From Microcoleus sp. CAWBG506 (GTDB lineage Bacteria > Cyanobacteriota > Cyanobacteriia > Cyanobacteriales > Microcoleaceae): a DNA stretch of 64,000 nt. The DNA is taken from NCBI GenBank assembly GCA_020883125.1, contig JAHREW010000014.1, positions 70,410-134,409 of the forward strand, given 5' to 3'. The first letter of the stretch is position 1; each line of letters starts with the position of its first letter. The notes beneath the pieces were generated by a model, which was not told the origin of the DNA, searched no databases, and saw nothing but the letters and a program-made list of their open reading frames with translations. Positions 9,985-19,872 of this stretch are shown piece after piece. The translations under genes were made by a program, and so were the position numbers.

Positions 9985-10362
9985 TTAAAAATCTAGAATT
10001 TCTCTGATAACACTCTTTAGATCCGCATCAGCAGGGCGTTTGGCAAACTGTTCGTGACTGTAAATCCAAACCAGTCTAATTGTACAAGTAGTTGCGTTAA
10101 CCAAGTACATCAATCTAATTTGCCCGGAAGCCCCTTTTTAAAACCTGATTTCCAGCTTATGAAACGTCCAGTCTTCCGGTAACTGAGTTTTTCCGGGTAG
10201 AGGTTCATTACGAGAGTTGTTGGGGTATTGATCGTCTATCAAATCTTCCAAAGTTTTTCCAATCAGCGCCACAAAGCTATCTCTGTGAACTTTTGCAAGT
10301 TTCTTGAAAGAACGCTTGAAATTATCGGATGCTTCAATCGAGAAGGGAGTTGAGCCAGTCAT
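9985..10362 (-). pseudogene. RelE/ParE-like toxin interrupted by an in-frame stop
   Basis: The start is the ATG at 10362 (MTGSTPFSIEASDNFKRSF); an ATG six codons upstream also exists. The reading frame encodes a RelE/ParE-superfamily toxin ('FKRSFKKLAKVHRD', 'LPGKTQLPEDWTFHKLEIRF') but meets TAA at 10138-10140. The same frame then continues for 51 codons with the expected rest of the toxin ('KGASGQIRLMYLVNATTCTI', 'RLVWIYSHEQFAKRPADADL'). A single base change is enough to explain this. The gene overlaps the Panacea antitoxin by about 30 bp. Truncation removes the C-terminal strands, so it is probably inactive unless the stop is read through. Confidence 0.75.
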
Positions 10363-10921
10363 GCACTTCTCCTTTACCAATACGATTTAAGGATTCCGAA
10401 GCAAACGCATTATTCACAGTTTCAGACATTGCTAGTTCGTATGCAGGGCGATCGCGTTCAATGCGATCGAGCTTTTGATAACCTAATTCTTTCATATCAT
10501 TCAGCAGAATTGGCTCCGTTGAACTTGCTTGAGGTGGTAAACCTTTACGAGCTTTTTTCCAAGGAAATTCTCCGTGAGTCATATCGCTCAGTCGATAAGC
10601 ATGGTAGCCACCGAAGTATTCCCAAATTTCTTCTAAAAGTTCCTTCTTCTGGGATGGAAGCTGCAACAAGGATTGTTGCTGAGGAATTGGTAGTTGTTTG
10701 GCCTCAAACTCACTGTAGAACTTATAAGCAGGAGGACAAACTGGGCCGTAGCGCCATGCTTGGATTTCTGCTTCAAATAATGGTTCATTGTAGAGCGCCA
10801 AATGCAAGCTCTGAGCGTAATATAGAAGCTTCTGAACTTTCATGTTCGTCATTTCAGCTTCTAGACCATCTTCATAAGCTCTCATAATGAAGTAGCGAGC
10901 AGCATTGAGACAGTTAATCAT
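10334..10921 (-). CDS. Panacea-domain (DUF4065/SocA-like) antitoxin
   Basis: This 195-residue protein matches the Panacea/DUF4065 family: 'KVQKLLYYAQSLHLALYNEPLFEAEIQAWRYGPVCPPAYKFYSEF' (about residues 28-72) is its diagnostic core, including the WRYGPV motif. Panacea antitoxins neutralise many unrelated toxins encoded next to them. Here the downstream overlapping gene is RelE/ParE-like and carries a stop codon. The residues after about 130 are likely toxin-specific. The antitoxin is intact although its partner appears dead, a possible orphan immunity gene. Confidence 0.82.
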   Translation of the reverse strand: MINCLNAARYFIMRAYEDGLEAEMTNMKVQKLLYYAQSLHLALYNEPLFEAEIQAWRYGPVCPPAYKFYSEFEAKQLPIPQQQSLLQLPSQKKELLEEIWEYFGGYHAYRLSDMTHGEFPWKKARKGLPPQASSTEPILLNDMKELGYQKLDRIERDRPAYELAMSETVNNAFASESLNRIGKGEVHDWLNSLLD

Positions 10922-11019
10922 GGCTCAATCCACATCCTTAAATAAAGGTTTTTTATTTTAACAAATTTGCAAAATCTCAACACATAATTATTATAGATGA
11001 AGGCTGCAAATAGAAATCA

Positions 11020-11180
11020 GGACACGGCAGTGCCGTGTCCCTACCCAAAAAATATTGTAGGGACACGGCACTGCCGTGTCCTCTATATCTACCCAAAAAA
11101 TATTGTAGGGACACGGCACTGCCGTGTCCTCTATATCTACCCAAAATAATATTGTAGGGACACGGCACTGCCGTGTCCTC
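11020..11180. repeat. Array of four GGACACGGCACTGCCGTGTCC palindromes
   Basis: Four 21-bp palindromes start at 11020, 11061, 11109 and 11158. They are joined by near-identical linkers (CTCTATATCTACCCAAAA...ATATTGTAG). This is a local tandem amplification of a dispersed palindrome also seen in decayed form near 2445 and 2950. It lies just past the histidine kinase stop and could form strong stems in its transcript. Confidence 0.85.
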
Positions 11181-11182
11181 TA

Positions 11183-11212
11183 TATCATTCCGGCACAACC
11201 GGAATTGATATC
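11183..11212. repeat. ATTCCGG...CCGGAAT palindrome, copy 1
   Basis: TATCATTCCGG-CACAA-CCGGAATTGATA. Members of this family lie at 19535-19563, 32449-32480, 37120-37150 and 58514-58543. Confidence 0.7.
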
Positions 11213-11226
11213 GCCCAAAAATCACC

Positions 11227-13188
11227 TCATCCATTTCCCGCGGGTATCCGCACAGTAAAAATAGACCCTTTCCCCTCCTCACTTTCCACCACAATCTCGC
11301 CACCCATCATCTGACAGTAATACCGGCTAATCGTCAGCCCTAATCCAGTGCCGCCGTACTGTCGTGACACCGAAGAATCGGCTTGCACAAAAGCTTCAAA
11401 AAACTTGTGCTGTTGTGCTTCCGACATTCCAATTCCCGTATCCTTAACCGATAAACAAATCCAATCTGACTCGATCGCCCCAGCATCAGTTTTACCGATC
11501 GCGATCGCACTGTCAACACCCGATTCTCCCAGATGCAATTGGCGACTTCCTGCAATGCGGCTGACACTCAGTTTCACGAGGCCGTTTTTGGTGAACTTAC
11601 CAGCATTACTCAGCAGGTGCATCAAAACTTGCCGCAATTTCCCTAAATCTGCGTGCACAATACCCGCAGTTCGATCGCACTCAACCTCCAAAACATTACC
11701 ATTTTTGCCTACCAAAGGTTTCGCGGTACTCGCCACTTTCTCTACCAGCGATGCGATGTCAAACTCCTCAATTTCCAGTTTCATCCCCCCCGCTTCAATC
11801 TTTGAGAAATCGAGGATATCGTTAACCAAAGATAGCAGGTGTATCCCCGCCTTCTCAATCTTGTCCAAGTCTGGTACAAACTCCTTGCACCCCGCATCCC
11901 GCGCCTCTTCTAAAAGTAGTTGACTGTAGCCGATAATCGCGTGTAAAGGTGTCCGCAATTCGTGGGTCATGTTTGCTAAAAACTGGCTTTTAGCAGTGTT
12001 AGCGGCGACAGCAACTTCCTTAGCTTGTTCCAATTCTTTTGTATGTCCCGAAACCCGCTCGATTAGGTGATTGAGAGACACAGCCAGAGAGCCGATTTCG
12101 CATTGAGAAGTAACAGGGACTCGCAAGTCAAAATTTGACTCGGCGGCTACTTGTTCGGCCACCTGGGTGACGCTGATGACAGGTTTGGCGATCGCCCTAC
12201 TCGTCCGACAAGCCACAATTCCCGCCACCGCTACCGACAACAACATACTAATGATAATTATGCCTTTTTCAATGCCTTGGGCATTCTCCATCACTACACC
12301 GCCTTGCCTTTCCTGTTGCTGGGCTATGTCGAGAATTTTGCTCAATTCCTGAAAGTGGTTGTCGAGTTGCTGTGCACCATATCCACTTTCAATTGCCAAG
12401 ATTTTTCGGGCTGATTCTATCTGTTGCGGTGATAATTGGGATCGCTCGATTTGCTGCAAGCTAGACTGGAGAGTAGTGGCGTAGGAGTCTAAATCTGCTG
12501 TGCAATCTTGCAATAAAGCCTTGAGAATCGCAGGTTCTGCGGCCAGCCAAGTTGGTTTACTGTCGGCAAATGTTTCTATTTGCGATCGCAGTTTTTTAAC
12601 TTGAGTAATACTCGCGGTAAACTGCTCTTTTTGGAATTGCAATTTTACCGAATTGTCTACAAAAGAATCTAGCTGTGTTCCCTGCAAATGTGCAGCGAGA
12701 GTTGCATCTTTAAAATTGCCTAGCAATTGGGCTTGTTGGTGAGCATCATTGAGTTGTTTTACTCCTTGTCCTTGGTGGTAGTCGGCAATTACCAATCCAC
12801 TCATTGAACCGAAAAACCCGATACCGATTGACAACAAATATCCCCTACCAATTTTTTGATGGATGCCCCAACTTCCGATTTGATTTTGCCAAGTTTCGAG
12901 GATTTCAAAACATGAATTTATGAAATTTTTATCTCTGATTTTTTTTGGGCAATTTATTTCCCCAGCCCAGGCTTTTTTAGGAATATGCCCAGACTTCAAT
13001 TCAGAGAAATCTAGATTTCGTTCATCGCTGACAACAGGCTTACAAACAGGTGTTTTAGGAGGCTTTACTCGTGCTAATTCCTCCTGATTCGTCAAACAAT
13101 CAACCGATTCATTGGTGCTATCACCTGCTTGTTTGGGTAAGTTAAGTTTAGAAATATGCAACCGCTGTATTCTGCTAGTATCTATCAC
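11227..13188 (-). CDS. Membrane sensor histidine kinase (HAMP-HisKA-HATPase)
   Basis: This is a 653-residue transmembrane sensor kinase. After a variable N-terminus of about 100 residues it has a first membrane segment ('YLLSIGIGFFGSMSGLVIA'), a helical periplasmic sensor of about 170 residues resembling four-helix-bundle ligand domains, a second membrane segment ('GIIIISMLLSVAVAGIVA'), HAMP, and HisKA with the phosphorylated His409 in 'THELRTPLHAIIGYSQ'. The catalytic domain has N box 'HLLSNAGKFT', G1 'DTGIGM', F box 'FEAFVQAD' and G2 'GGTGLGL'. There is no receiver domain and no response regulator nearby, so its partner is encoded elsewhere. The ligand is unknown. Confidence 0.9.
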   Translation of the reverse strand: MIDTSRIQRLHISKLNLPKQAGDSTNESVDCLTNQEELARVKPPKTPVCKPVVSDERNLDFSELKSGHIPKKAWAGEINCPKKIRDKNFINSCFEILETWQNQIGSWGIHQKIGRGYLLSIGIGFFGSMSGLVIADYHQGQGVKQLNDAHQQAQLLGNFKDATLAAHLQGTQLDSFVDNSVKLQFQKEQFTASITQVKKLRSQIETFADSKPTWLAAEPAILKALLQDCTADLDSYATTLQSSLQQIERSQLSPQQIESARKILAIESGYGAQQLDNHFQELSKILDIAQQQERQGGVVMENAQGIEKGIIIISMLLSVAVAGIVACRTSRAIAKPVISVTQVAEQVAAESNFDLRVPVTSQCEIGSLAVSLNHLIERVSGHTKELEQAKEVAVAANTAKSQFLANMTHELRTPLHAIIGYSQLLLEEARDAGCKEFVPDLDKIEKAGIHLLSLVNDILDFSKIEAGGMKLEIEEFDIASLVEKVASTAKPLVGKNGNVLEVECDRTAGIVHADLGKLRQVLMHLLSNAGKFTKNGLVKLSVSRIAGSRQLHLGESGVDSAIAIGKTDAGAIESDWICLSVKDTGIGMSEAQQHKFFEAFVQADSSVSRQYGGTGLGLTISRYYCQMMGGEIVVESEEGKGSIFTVRIPAGNG

Positions 13189-13861
13189 TTTTTTTCACTC
13201 TCCACAACGGACATTTTTTTCTGTATCCTAATATATACAGCAGCCAAATAATCTAATTTTTTGTTTGATAAAAACCGCCAATTGAATTCGGTGGATGTCT
13301 CAGAAATAATTAGATGTTTGATGACTCTTCACCAATTATTTTTCAACTCCTAAAAGTCTTATTCAGGTAAAAAGAGATAAAGATTGATGCAGACAGTGTG
13401 TTTTATTCCCATAACACATTACAAGCACAGACTTGTACCTTTTTATTTTTGTTCAAACAGTGACAGGCAAATTGGGAATTTTAGATAACCTCCAAAGGAT
13501 TATTTGCAGGTACTGGCACATACTTTTAATGCTTGTCATAAATCCCAAGTGAAAAAGTTGCCCAGTCCACTGACGAACCCGAAAGGGTCTAAAATTTGCA
13601 AGTTTTTGCTTTGATGCGTGGGGAGAATCCCAAATCCCAAACCGAAAATCGTTTGATCCAAAGCTGATTTTGTCTTTTCGACAATGCACCCGATCCCTCA
13701 GCTTTGGAATTTGACTACCAATTCGATCGCAATAGTTGAAACTTCCGGTTTCAGCAGCCGACGAGTTGGTATTACCTGACATCACAAATATAGCAGGCGA
13801 TCGACTGGAGAGGCAACCATTCCACCCTCCGTAAACTTAGTAAAATTTTAAAAATAATATA
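13189..13861. other. Gene-free stretch with a decayed repeat
   Basis: These 673 bp hold no gene I can support. Near 13600-13650 the minus strand reads GATTTTCGGTTTGGGATTTGG, a low-complexity sequence common between genes in such genomes. A 110-codon open frame across it (13453-13785) has no family features. The histidine kinase promoter should lie in 13190-13350. Confidence 0.5.
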
Positions 13862-14899
13862 TCAGTGAAAGTACGGATTATTTTTCAAAGATTTAGCTAA
13901 AGCATCGTGATTATCGCGCAAAGCTTCATAAAAAAACAAAACTTCTCCGTGAATACCACAAGAACGGTGGTAAGCAATCACCTCTAACAACAGTTCGGGA
14001 GTTATGCAATAAGAACTACCTCGATTCGCCAACAGAATACCGGGGGAGACGTACTGTAATTGTTCGCTGCTAAACTGTTGTCTAACGAGTCGATCGACTA
14101 ATTGCTGATAACTGTTAAAATCACGGCGGTAGAATTGCGGATGAATCATATCCACCAACTTTCTGTCAACCCAACTTTTAGAATCCTGCAAATATTCCAC
14201 CAGTCCCCATTCATAAGGACTAGGCGACATCGACAGCAATAAATCTGGATTAATCGCTTTCAATTCTCGGTACAAACGAGCCACAAATTCAGTAATAATA
14301 TCAGCGCGCCAGTGCAGCCAATGTTGCTCCCTAGGATTGGCTGGCGGTTCTCTCCCGCACTGTTGGCGATAGTTTTCGACAGTTTTAGCATCATAACCAC
14401 CTTCACAGGGAAGCGCAATGCGATCGTCTCCTTGAACGCCATGGACAGGATAATTTTTCGCAACTTCCAGCATCAAACTTAGCAGAAAGTCTTGCACTTC
14501 GGGGTCTAGAGAGTTCATCCACTCGAAATTATTCTTTTTCAGCAACTTTCCAGTGCGATCGCGCGCCGCCCACTCTGGTTTTTTCGCCAGCAAATGACCG
14601 CCATTGAGATTATAAGAACTCACAAAACCATATTCAAACCAAGGAATAACTTTTAAACCGACTCTATTTGCTTCAACAATTAACTCTGCTAAGGGGTCAC
14701 GCCCTTGATACCGGGAGTCAATTTCCACCCCAAATTGTTCGCGCATAATTTGAGAACGATAAGCCGTAAAACCTCGGTTCCAGACTACAGGAAATACTGT
14801 ATTAAATCCCGTATCGGCTAGGAAATCCATTGCAGTCGCAATTCGCTGTTTTGAGGTGAGAACTTTGCAGTCTGTGCTTGGTATCCAGACACCGCGCAT
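13862..14899 (-). CDS. Family 10-like glycosyl hydrolase (GHL10/YngK type)
   Basis: This 345-residue TIM-barrel hydrolase-like protein begins with the GHL10 N-terminal signature MRGVWIPSTDCKVLTS. It continues with 'MDFLADTGFNTVFPVVWNRG', the substrate-cleft strand 'LKVIPWFEYGF' and 'GVQGDDRIALP'. Acidic residues in 'DDRIA' and in the 'MSPSPYEWGLVEYLQDSKSW' region are candidate catalytic positions. Members are thought to act on glycans or peptidoglycan-like material. No signal peptide is visible, unlike many secreted homologues. Monocistronic. Confidence 0.82.
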   Translation of the reverse strand: MRGVWIPSTDCKVLTSKQRIATAMDFLADTGFNTVFPVVWNRGFTAYRSQIMREQFGVEIDSRYQGRDPLAELIVEANRVGLKVIPWFEYGFVSSYNLNGGHLLAKKPEWAARDRTGKLLKKNNFEWMNSLDPEVQDFLLSLMLEVAKNYPVHGVQGDDRIALPCEGGYDAKTVENYRQQCGREPPANPREQHWLHWRADIITEFVARLYRELKAINPDLLLSMSPSPYEWGLVEYLQDSKSWVDRKLVDMIHPQFYRRDFNSYQQLVDRLVRQQFSSEQLQYVSPGILLANRGSSYCITPELLLEVIAYHRSCGIHGEVLFFYEALRDNHDALAKSLKNNPYFH

Positions 14900-14937
14900 T
14901 ATAATTTGTTATTTGTTATTAGTTATTAATTAATATC

Positions 14938-15033
14938 AAATGAACCGCGAAGACGCTAAGGACACGAAGGAAGAGAAAGAAGGAGATGTAGTTCTTCCTT
15001 CGCGCTCTTCGCGTCTTCGCGGTTCGTTCAAAT
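14938..15033. repeat. Long inverted repeat of the AACCGCGAAGACGC family
   Basis: GAACCGCGAAGACGCTAAGG...GAAGGAAGAG pairs with CTTCCTTCGCG...CTTCGCGGTTC over about 35 bp each side. Partial members lie at 6074-6115, 32478-32505, 37085-37120 and 56425-56455. It is located between metK and the GHL10 gene. Confidence 0.75.
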
Positions 15034-15094
15034 AAATAAAATTTCTTGTGGGGCCTTAGCAACGAGCTAGAAGCCCGTTCCACAAGAAGTTTTA

Positions 15095-16357
15095 CTAGCC
15101 CGCCACGGCTGACAACTGCTCACTCAAAGCTGATTTCAACAGTTCCACCTTATCAGTTTGCTCCCAAGGCAACTCTAAATCAGTGCGTCCAAAGTGACCG
15201 TAAGCTGCCACATCTTGATAGAAACGCCCACCCCTTTCCGCAGGCAAATTCTGCAAATTGAATGCTTGAATAATCCCCGCTGGACGCAGTTCAAACAACT
15301 GCTTCACAACTTCCAAAAGGCGATCGTCATCCACTTTTCCAGTGCCAAAAGTTTCGATCATCATGCTGACGGGCCGCGCGACACCGATCGCATAACTCAA
15401 CTGCACTTCACACTTTTCGGCCAAACCTGCCGCTACGATATTTTTAGCCACGTAGCGACTAGCATAAGCCGCGCTGCGGTCTACTTTGGTGGGGTCTTTT
15501 CCAGAAAAAGCACCACCACCGTGACGGGAATAACCGCCGTAGGTATCCACAATAATTTTGCGCCCAGTCAAACCTGAATCTCCTTGAGGTCCGCCGATCA
15601 CAAATTTGCCGGTGGGGTTGACAAGGAAGCGAGTTTCTGCATCTGGTTTGATGGCAATATCCGCAAACACCGGTTCGACCACAGCAGCCCAAAGGTCTTC
15701 TTTAATTTTGGCTTGAACAGCGACTGTTTCGGTAATGTCCCCGATCGCCTCAGTGTGCTGGGTAGAAATTAAGATCGTATCTATGCCCACAGGTTTGCCG
15801 TCTTCGTAAACCACGGTAACTTGGCTTTTGCCATCGGGACGTAGATAAGATAACTGACCGGTTTTTCTGACTGCTGCGAGTTGGCGACAAATCCGGTGGG
15901 CTAGGCTAATCGGTAGTGGCATCAATTCCGGCGTTTCGTTGCAAGCAAAGCCGAACATCAAGCCTTGGTCGCCTGCTCCAATGGCATCCAATTGTTCTTC
16001 GCTAGATTGTTCCCGAGTTTCCTGGGCTGTATTCACCCCTTGAGCAATATCGGGAGACTGAGCGTCAAGAGCCACCAATACCGAACAGCTATTGGCGGAA
16101 AAACCGTTATCTGCGTGGATGTAGCCAATGTCGGCTATTTTTTTCCGCGCTAATTCTATGTAATTTACCTGGGCTTTGGTAGTAATTTCTCCCGTCAGCA
16201 GCATCAAGCCTGTGTTGACAACAACTTCAGCAGCGACGCGACTTTTAGGGTCTTCGGTCAGTAAGGCATCTAAAATCGTATCTGAAATTTGATCGCAGAT
16301 TTTATCGGGATGGCCTTCGGTAACAGATTCAGAGGTGAACAGGTAGCGGCGTGACAA
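15095..16357 (-). CDS. metK: S-adenosylmethionine synthase
   Basis: This 420-residue enzyme makes S-adenosylmethionine from ATP and methionine in the cytoplasm. Diagnostic motifs are intact: '[14 protein letters not shown]' (ATP site), '[12 protein letters not shown]' and the phosphate-binding '[20 protein letters not shown]'. The length is normal for cyanobacteria, which carry a short insertion relative to E. coli. It stands alone; the 360-bp upstream gap shows no recognisable riboswitch. Confidence 0.97.
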   Translation of the reverse strand: MSRRYLFTSESVTEGHPDKICDQISDTILDALLTEDPKSRVAAEVVVNTGLMLLTGEITTKAQVNYIELARKKIADIGYIHADNGFSANSCSVLVALDAQSPDIAQGVNTAQETREQSSEEQLDAIGAGDQGLMFGFACNETPELMPLPISLAHRICRQLAAVRKTGQLSYLRPDGKSQVTVVYEDGKPVGIDTILISTQHTEAIGDITETVAVQAKIKEDLWAAVVEPVFADIAIKPDAETRFLVNPTGKFVIGGPQGDSGLTGRKIIVDTYGGYSRHGGGAFSGKDPTKVDRSAAYASRYVAKNIVAAGLAEKCEVQLSYAIGVARPVSMMIETFGTGKVDDDRLLEVVKQLFELRPAGIIQAFNLQNLPAERGGRFYQDVAAYGHFGRTDLELPWEQTDKVELLKSALSEQLSAVAG

Positions 16358-16718
16358 TGATTATTTCTCCTTGTGATGTTTTCTAGTTTAGTGGAAGCAG
16401 AGTTTGATTTTGAGTAAAGTGACACTACTATAGCAAATTCATACTCCAAGCTCGATCGACAGATCCAAATCTTTAAAGATTTGCCAATTTCTTTTTATAC
16501 TATTGAATAATTTTAACCTCTCAAATCTCAAACTTAAAATCGGTTGACTGGTATATTTTGGAAGACAGCCGGCTCTCTCGGATGTTGGGTGTAAAATGTA
16601 GCAAATAATACTAAATTCCTGAATAAGGAAAGCTGAAACCCTAGATTTTGCTAGCTCATAATCATTACTTATCACCATAATTACGAGAGAGCCTCCATAT
16701 TCTAAAATCTACAATCGG
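16358..16718. other. Gap between metK and the NACHT fragment
   Basis: This divergent gap holds the metK leader (about 16358-16440) and degenerate STRR-like AATCTCAAACTTAAAATC and TTCTAAAATCTACAATC stretches at 16525 and 16699. No gene is supported. Confidence 0.5.
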
Positions 16719-16865
16719 ATGGCGACACCAGTTGACTTTCCAAAATATCTGCAATTTCTGGTTGAGTCTTATCAAAAACAACACCATCTCTACACGCTGA
16801 CGGATTTACAGGTAGAGGCGCGGGTGGAAATGCCACCGGAAGAGCGATCCAACAGCGTAATGTCA
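16719..16865 (+). pseudogene. N-terminal fragment of a cyanobacterial NACHT/STAND-type protein
   Basis: The first ~45 residues (MATPVDFPKYLQFLVESYQ, 'HHLYTLTDLQVEARV', 'MPPEERSN') match the conserved N-terminus of large cyanobacterial NACHT NTPases of the 'VDFPQYLQSLxxSY..W..LYTLTD' type. After that the frame runs into unrelated sequence and ends at 17009, without a P-loop. So this is the stub of a lost several-kilobase signalling or defence gene. The frame past about 16865 is repeat-derived, including AAACCTGGTTTTTC at 16977. Confidence 0.6.
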
Positions 16866-17061
16866 AGTTTTGAAGCAAAAAAACTTGACATCACGCCCAG
16901 CGCCAAGAACAATAGAAGTGACGCTAAATATTGGATTCAAGTCAGGAATTACCCAGGCATATATACAGGACTAAAGAAACCTGGTTTTTCAGAAATATTA
17001 AGGGTTTGAATCAAATATTTTAGTAAAAAAACCCGGTTTCTGAACACCCTTGCCTCCTGGA

Positions 17062-17493
17062 CTATTTCATACATTCAACCATCTGCTGTTCCAACTTAGC
17101 CAACAATGTATCAACATCTGTTGCCGCTTCCTCAAAACAAACAGGAGGTTCCGGCTTTGGTTCAAAAAAAATCAACTTAATTTGACCTTCTCCTATAGCC
17201 AAAATAGCCACTTCCTTCTCAGGCTTATGAGCGTTCAACACCCCTATAACTTCCTGAATATGACTTCTAACTTGACGGTTCAACTCCTCAACCGCCTCTT
17301 TTTTACAATACACAAAACGTGCTGTTTCTGCAATATCAATTGCCAAAATTTCCTCGCTTTCCTCACCCCTTTCCAGAAATAGCCCCCAAGCCAAAGCAGC
17401 CAATTCATGTTGATGAGCTTTCACAAACTTATCTAATTTGCGACTCCAGCTATTTTCGTTGGGTTTAGACTCAGGGCTATCAAATAGAAACAT
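17062..17493 (-). CDS. Conserved hypothetical cyanobacterial protein
   Basis: This is a soluble 143-residue protein with no recognised domain. Noted features are 'ELAALAWGLFLERGEESEEILAIDI' (about 32-56), a basic helix, then 'VAILAIGEGQIKLIFFEPKPEPPVCFEE' and a helical C-terminus 'DVDTLLAKLEQQMVECM'. Even composition and good length support a real gene. It is flanked by repeats on both sides, so there is no operon context and no function is proposed. Confidence 0.6.
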   Translation of the reverse strand: MFLFDSPESKPNENSWSRKLDKFVKAHQHELAALAWGLFLERGEESEEILAIDIAETARFVYCKKEAVEELNRQVRSHIQEVIGVLNAHKPEKEVAILAIGEGQIKLIFFEPKPEPPVCFEEAATDVDTLLAKLEQQMVECMK

Positions 17494-17524
17494 TTTCTCT
17501 TCTTGCTTGTAGAAATTAATATTT

Positions 17525-17720
17525 TACGGTTATTTGTTACTGGTTATTTGTGATTCGTTACTGGTTATTTGTGATTCGTTATTGGTTCTTGGTTCTTGGT
17601 TATTTGTGATTCGTTATTCTTTATTAGCAAACTGTGAATAACTCATTACCAATACCCTATTCCCAATGCCCTATGCTCAATTCCCAATTCCCAATTCCCA
17701 ATTACCAATTCCCAATTACC
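17525..17720. repeat. Tandem short repeats (TTATTTGTGATTCG and CAATTCC types)
   Basis: Region 17525-17625 repeats GGTTATTTGTGATTCGTTA-like units. Region 17677-17720 is a heptanucleotide run of CAATTCC/CAATTAC. Both are STRR-type low-complexity blocks in the gap between the hypothetical gene and the ABC exporter. Confidence 0.75.
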
Positions 17721-17736
17721 CAAAACCGCTGCGTTC

Positions 17737-19629
17737 TTATTTTATACCAGATTGGACGCGCCAGAGCGACGCATAAACCCCATCATTTTCGATCAGTTGT
17801 TCGTGGTGCCCCGATTCTACCACTAGCCCCTCATCCATCACAAAAATGCAGTCAGCATTGCGCACTGTGGAAAGACGGTGGGCGATCGCAATTGTAGTCC
17901 GATTTTTAGTAATTCGTTCGAGCGATCGCTGAATAGCCACCTCCGTTTCATTATCCACCGCCGAAGTAGCCTCATCCAGAATCAAAATCGGCGGATTCTT
18001 CAAAACAGCCCTAGCAATAGCAATCCGCTGTTTTTGTCCCCCCGACAATTTTTGACCCCGTTCCCCCACAATTGTCTCATAACCATCCGGCAATTGCACA
18101 ATAAACTCATGCGCCTCAGCAATTTTTGCTGCATCTATGATATCAGAATTAGTTGCATCAAAACTACCATAAGCAATATTTTCTGCCACCGTACCATGAA
18201 ATAAAAATATATCTTGACTCACCAATCCAATCGCCCGACGCAAATCTTTTAAATTGAGCTGAGTTAATTCAATACCATCCAAAGTAATTTGACCATATTG
18301 TACCTCATAAAGCCGCAAAATCAACTTCACCAAGGTACTTTTTCCAGAACCAGTAGGACCAACAATCGCCGTAGTTTTTCCCGCCATTAGCGTCAAGGAA
18401 AAATATTGTAAAATCGGTCTTCTTTGATTGTAATAAAAAGTCACATTTTTAAATTCCAGCGCCCCCTTAATCGAACTGATTGGCAACCGAATATCTCCTG
18501 TCCGAATTGCGATCGGAGTATCCAGCAAATCCATAGCCCGATTAGTAGAAGCCATCGCCCGTTGATACTGATCCAAAGTGTCACCAAGCCTAGTCAGAGG
18601 CCACAGCAACCGCTGAGTCAAAAACACCAAAACACTGTAAGTTCCCACCGACAGTCTGCCCGCCACCACCTCCAAACCACCCAGAAATAGCGTGGCGATA
18701 AAACCCAAGAAAATGATAATCCGAATCAACGGAATAAAAGCAGCAGAAATGACGATCGCCCGTCGGTTACTTTGGCGATAAGCTTCGCTTTGGTTCGCGA
18801 TACGCTGAGTCTCATAATCCTCAGAAGTGAAACTTTTAATAGTAGTAATTCCGCTCAAATTATTCGATAATTGACCGTTCAAAAAGCTCACCTTTTCCCG
18901 CACATCCGCATAGAGAGGAGCGAGGCGGTTCTGAAAGGCGATCGAACCCCAAATAATCACAGGTATTGGCAACATTGACAGCACAGCAACAGTAGGAGAT
19001 GCTGCAAAAAAAGCCGCACCAATAATAATTACCGTGGTAATTACCTGAATTACATCATTAGCACCACCGTCTAAAAAACGCTCCAGTTGATTAATATCAT
19101 CATTCAAAATAGAAATCAAACCACCAGTGCTGCGTTCTTCAAAATAAGCTAATTCTAATTCTTGCAAATGACTGTAAGCTTCCAGGCGCAAATCATGCTG
19201 AATATTCTGAGCCAAATTCCGCCATAAGTAATCGTAAGCATATTCAAAAATAGACTCCAAAGCCCAAACAACCGCGCTCAAAATAGTAATAATTGCCAGT
19301 TGCCAAAAAACATCTTTTACGCCCCACTGAGCGATAATTGAATCTTGATTTTTCACCACCACATCAACCGCAATTCCGATTAATGCGGGCGGCGCTAAGT
19401 CGAAGAGTTTATTCAGAAACGAACAGATAGTTGCCAGCCAAGTTTGAAGGCGGTAGCGGCGCCCGTATTTCAGCAACCGCTGTAAAGGATGGGTAGATTT
19501 AGGGGGATTTGGTAACAATTGAGGATGGGGGGTAATATCAATTCCGATCGCATCGGAATGATTGTTGACAGTTGACCTGTGACAGTTGACCTGTGACCTG
19601 TGACAGTTCGCGGTTAACTGTGAAACCAT
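17737..19629 (-). CDS. ABC exporter, fused permease-ATPase (MsbA/LmrA type)
   Basis: This half-transporter of about 600 residues has a six-helix permease (from about residue 60) followed by the ATPase. The nucleotide domain has Walker A 'GPTGSGKST', signature 'LSGGQKQR', Walker B 'ILILDEAT' and the His switch 'IAHRLSTVR'. It acts as a dimer exporting lipids, drugs or peptides; the substrate cannot be told. The first ~35 residues ([19 protein letters not shown]...) are translated from an intergenic repeat and the ATTCCGG palindrome at 19535-19563, so the true start is probably near 19540 or at a non-ATG codon, close to '[19 protein letters not shown]'. The start is uncertain; the family is not. 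Confidence 0.9.
   Translation of the reverse strand: MVSQLTANCHRSQVNCHRSTVNNHSDAIGIDITPHPQLLPNPPKSTHPLQRLLKYGRRYRLQTWLATICSFLNKLFDLAPPALIGIAVDVVVKNQDSIIAQWGVKDVFWQLAIITILSAVVWALESIFEYAYDYLWRNLAQNIQHDLRLEAYSHLQELELAYFEERSTGGLISILNDDINQLERFLDGGANDVIQVITTVIIIGAAFFAASPTVAVLSMLPIPVIIWGSIAFQNRLAPLYADVREKVSFLNGQLSNNLSGITTIKSFTSEDYETQRIANQSEAYRQSNRRAIVISAAFIPLIRIIIFLGFIATLFLGGLEVVAGRLSVGTYSVLVFLTQRLLWPLTRLGDTLDQYQRAMASTNRAMDLLDTPIAIRTGDIRLPISSIKGALEFKNVTFYYNQRRPILQYFSLTLMAGKTTAIVGPTGSGKSTLVKLILRLYEVQYGQITLDGIELTQLNLKDLRRAIGLVSQDIFLFHGTVAENIAYGSFDATNSDIIDAAKIAEAHEFIVQLPDGYETIVGERGQKLSGGQKQRIAIARAVLKNPPILILDEATSAVDNETEVAIQRSLERITKNRTTIAIAHRLSTVRNADCIFVMDEGLVVESGHHEQLIENDGVYASLWRVQSGIK
19535..19563. repeat. 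ATTCCGG...CCGGAAT palindrome, copy 2
   Basis: ATATCAATTCCGA-TCGCA-TCGGAATGATT. It overlaps the apparent 5' end of the ABC exporter. Confidence 0.65.
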
Positions 19630-19649
19630 TGCTATTATTGCATTTGCTT

Positions 19650-19676
19650 GATTCCTGATTCCTGATTCCTGATTAC
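19650..19676. repeat. Heptanucleotide tandem repeat (GATTCCT)
   Basis: Three GATTCCT units plus a partial fourth. STRR-type, upstream of the ABC exporter. Confidence 0.7.
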
Positions 19677-19791
19677 CTCTATCCGTGACATCCGTTAACT
19701 GGTACCTTCGCGGGGGCGGGGGCGGGTTTTGAGTCTTTGGGTATCCTTTAAAGCTCTTGGTGAACCCGCCCCAACAGGTTCTGGCAACTAA

Positions 19792-19862
19792 TAGACCTCT
19801 CCCATAATTATCGTGGAACAGGCATCCTGCCTGTTCAAAATCTGCTTTTTAGGAGAAGTCTA
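19792..19862. mobile_element. Miniature palindromic element, ~71-bp family, copy 2
   Basis: TAGACCTCTCC...GGAGAAGTCTA ends enclose the core AACAGGCATCCTGCCTGTT and CTTTTTAGGAG. It is the reverse orientation of copy 1 and ends about 10 bp from the rtcB stop codon. Confidence 0.75.
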
Positions 19863-19872
19863 ATACTGAACC

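Noticed and set aside
11020..11180. Possible CRISPR array
   Set aside because: The repeats are full palindromes and the intervals between them are near-identical, so there are no unique spacers; no cas genes.
13453..13785. 110-codon minus-strand frame
   Set aside because: Translates low-complexity intergenic repeat sequence; no motif and no credible start signal.
16358..16460. SAM riboswitch before metK
   Set aside because: No recognisable SAM aptamer core in the leader.
16439..16678. 79-codon frame between metK and the NACHT stub
   Set aside because: Overlaps the metK leader, with no domain or conserved pattern.
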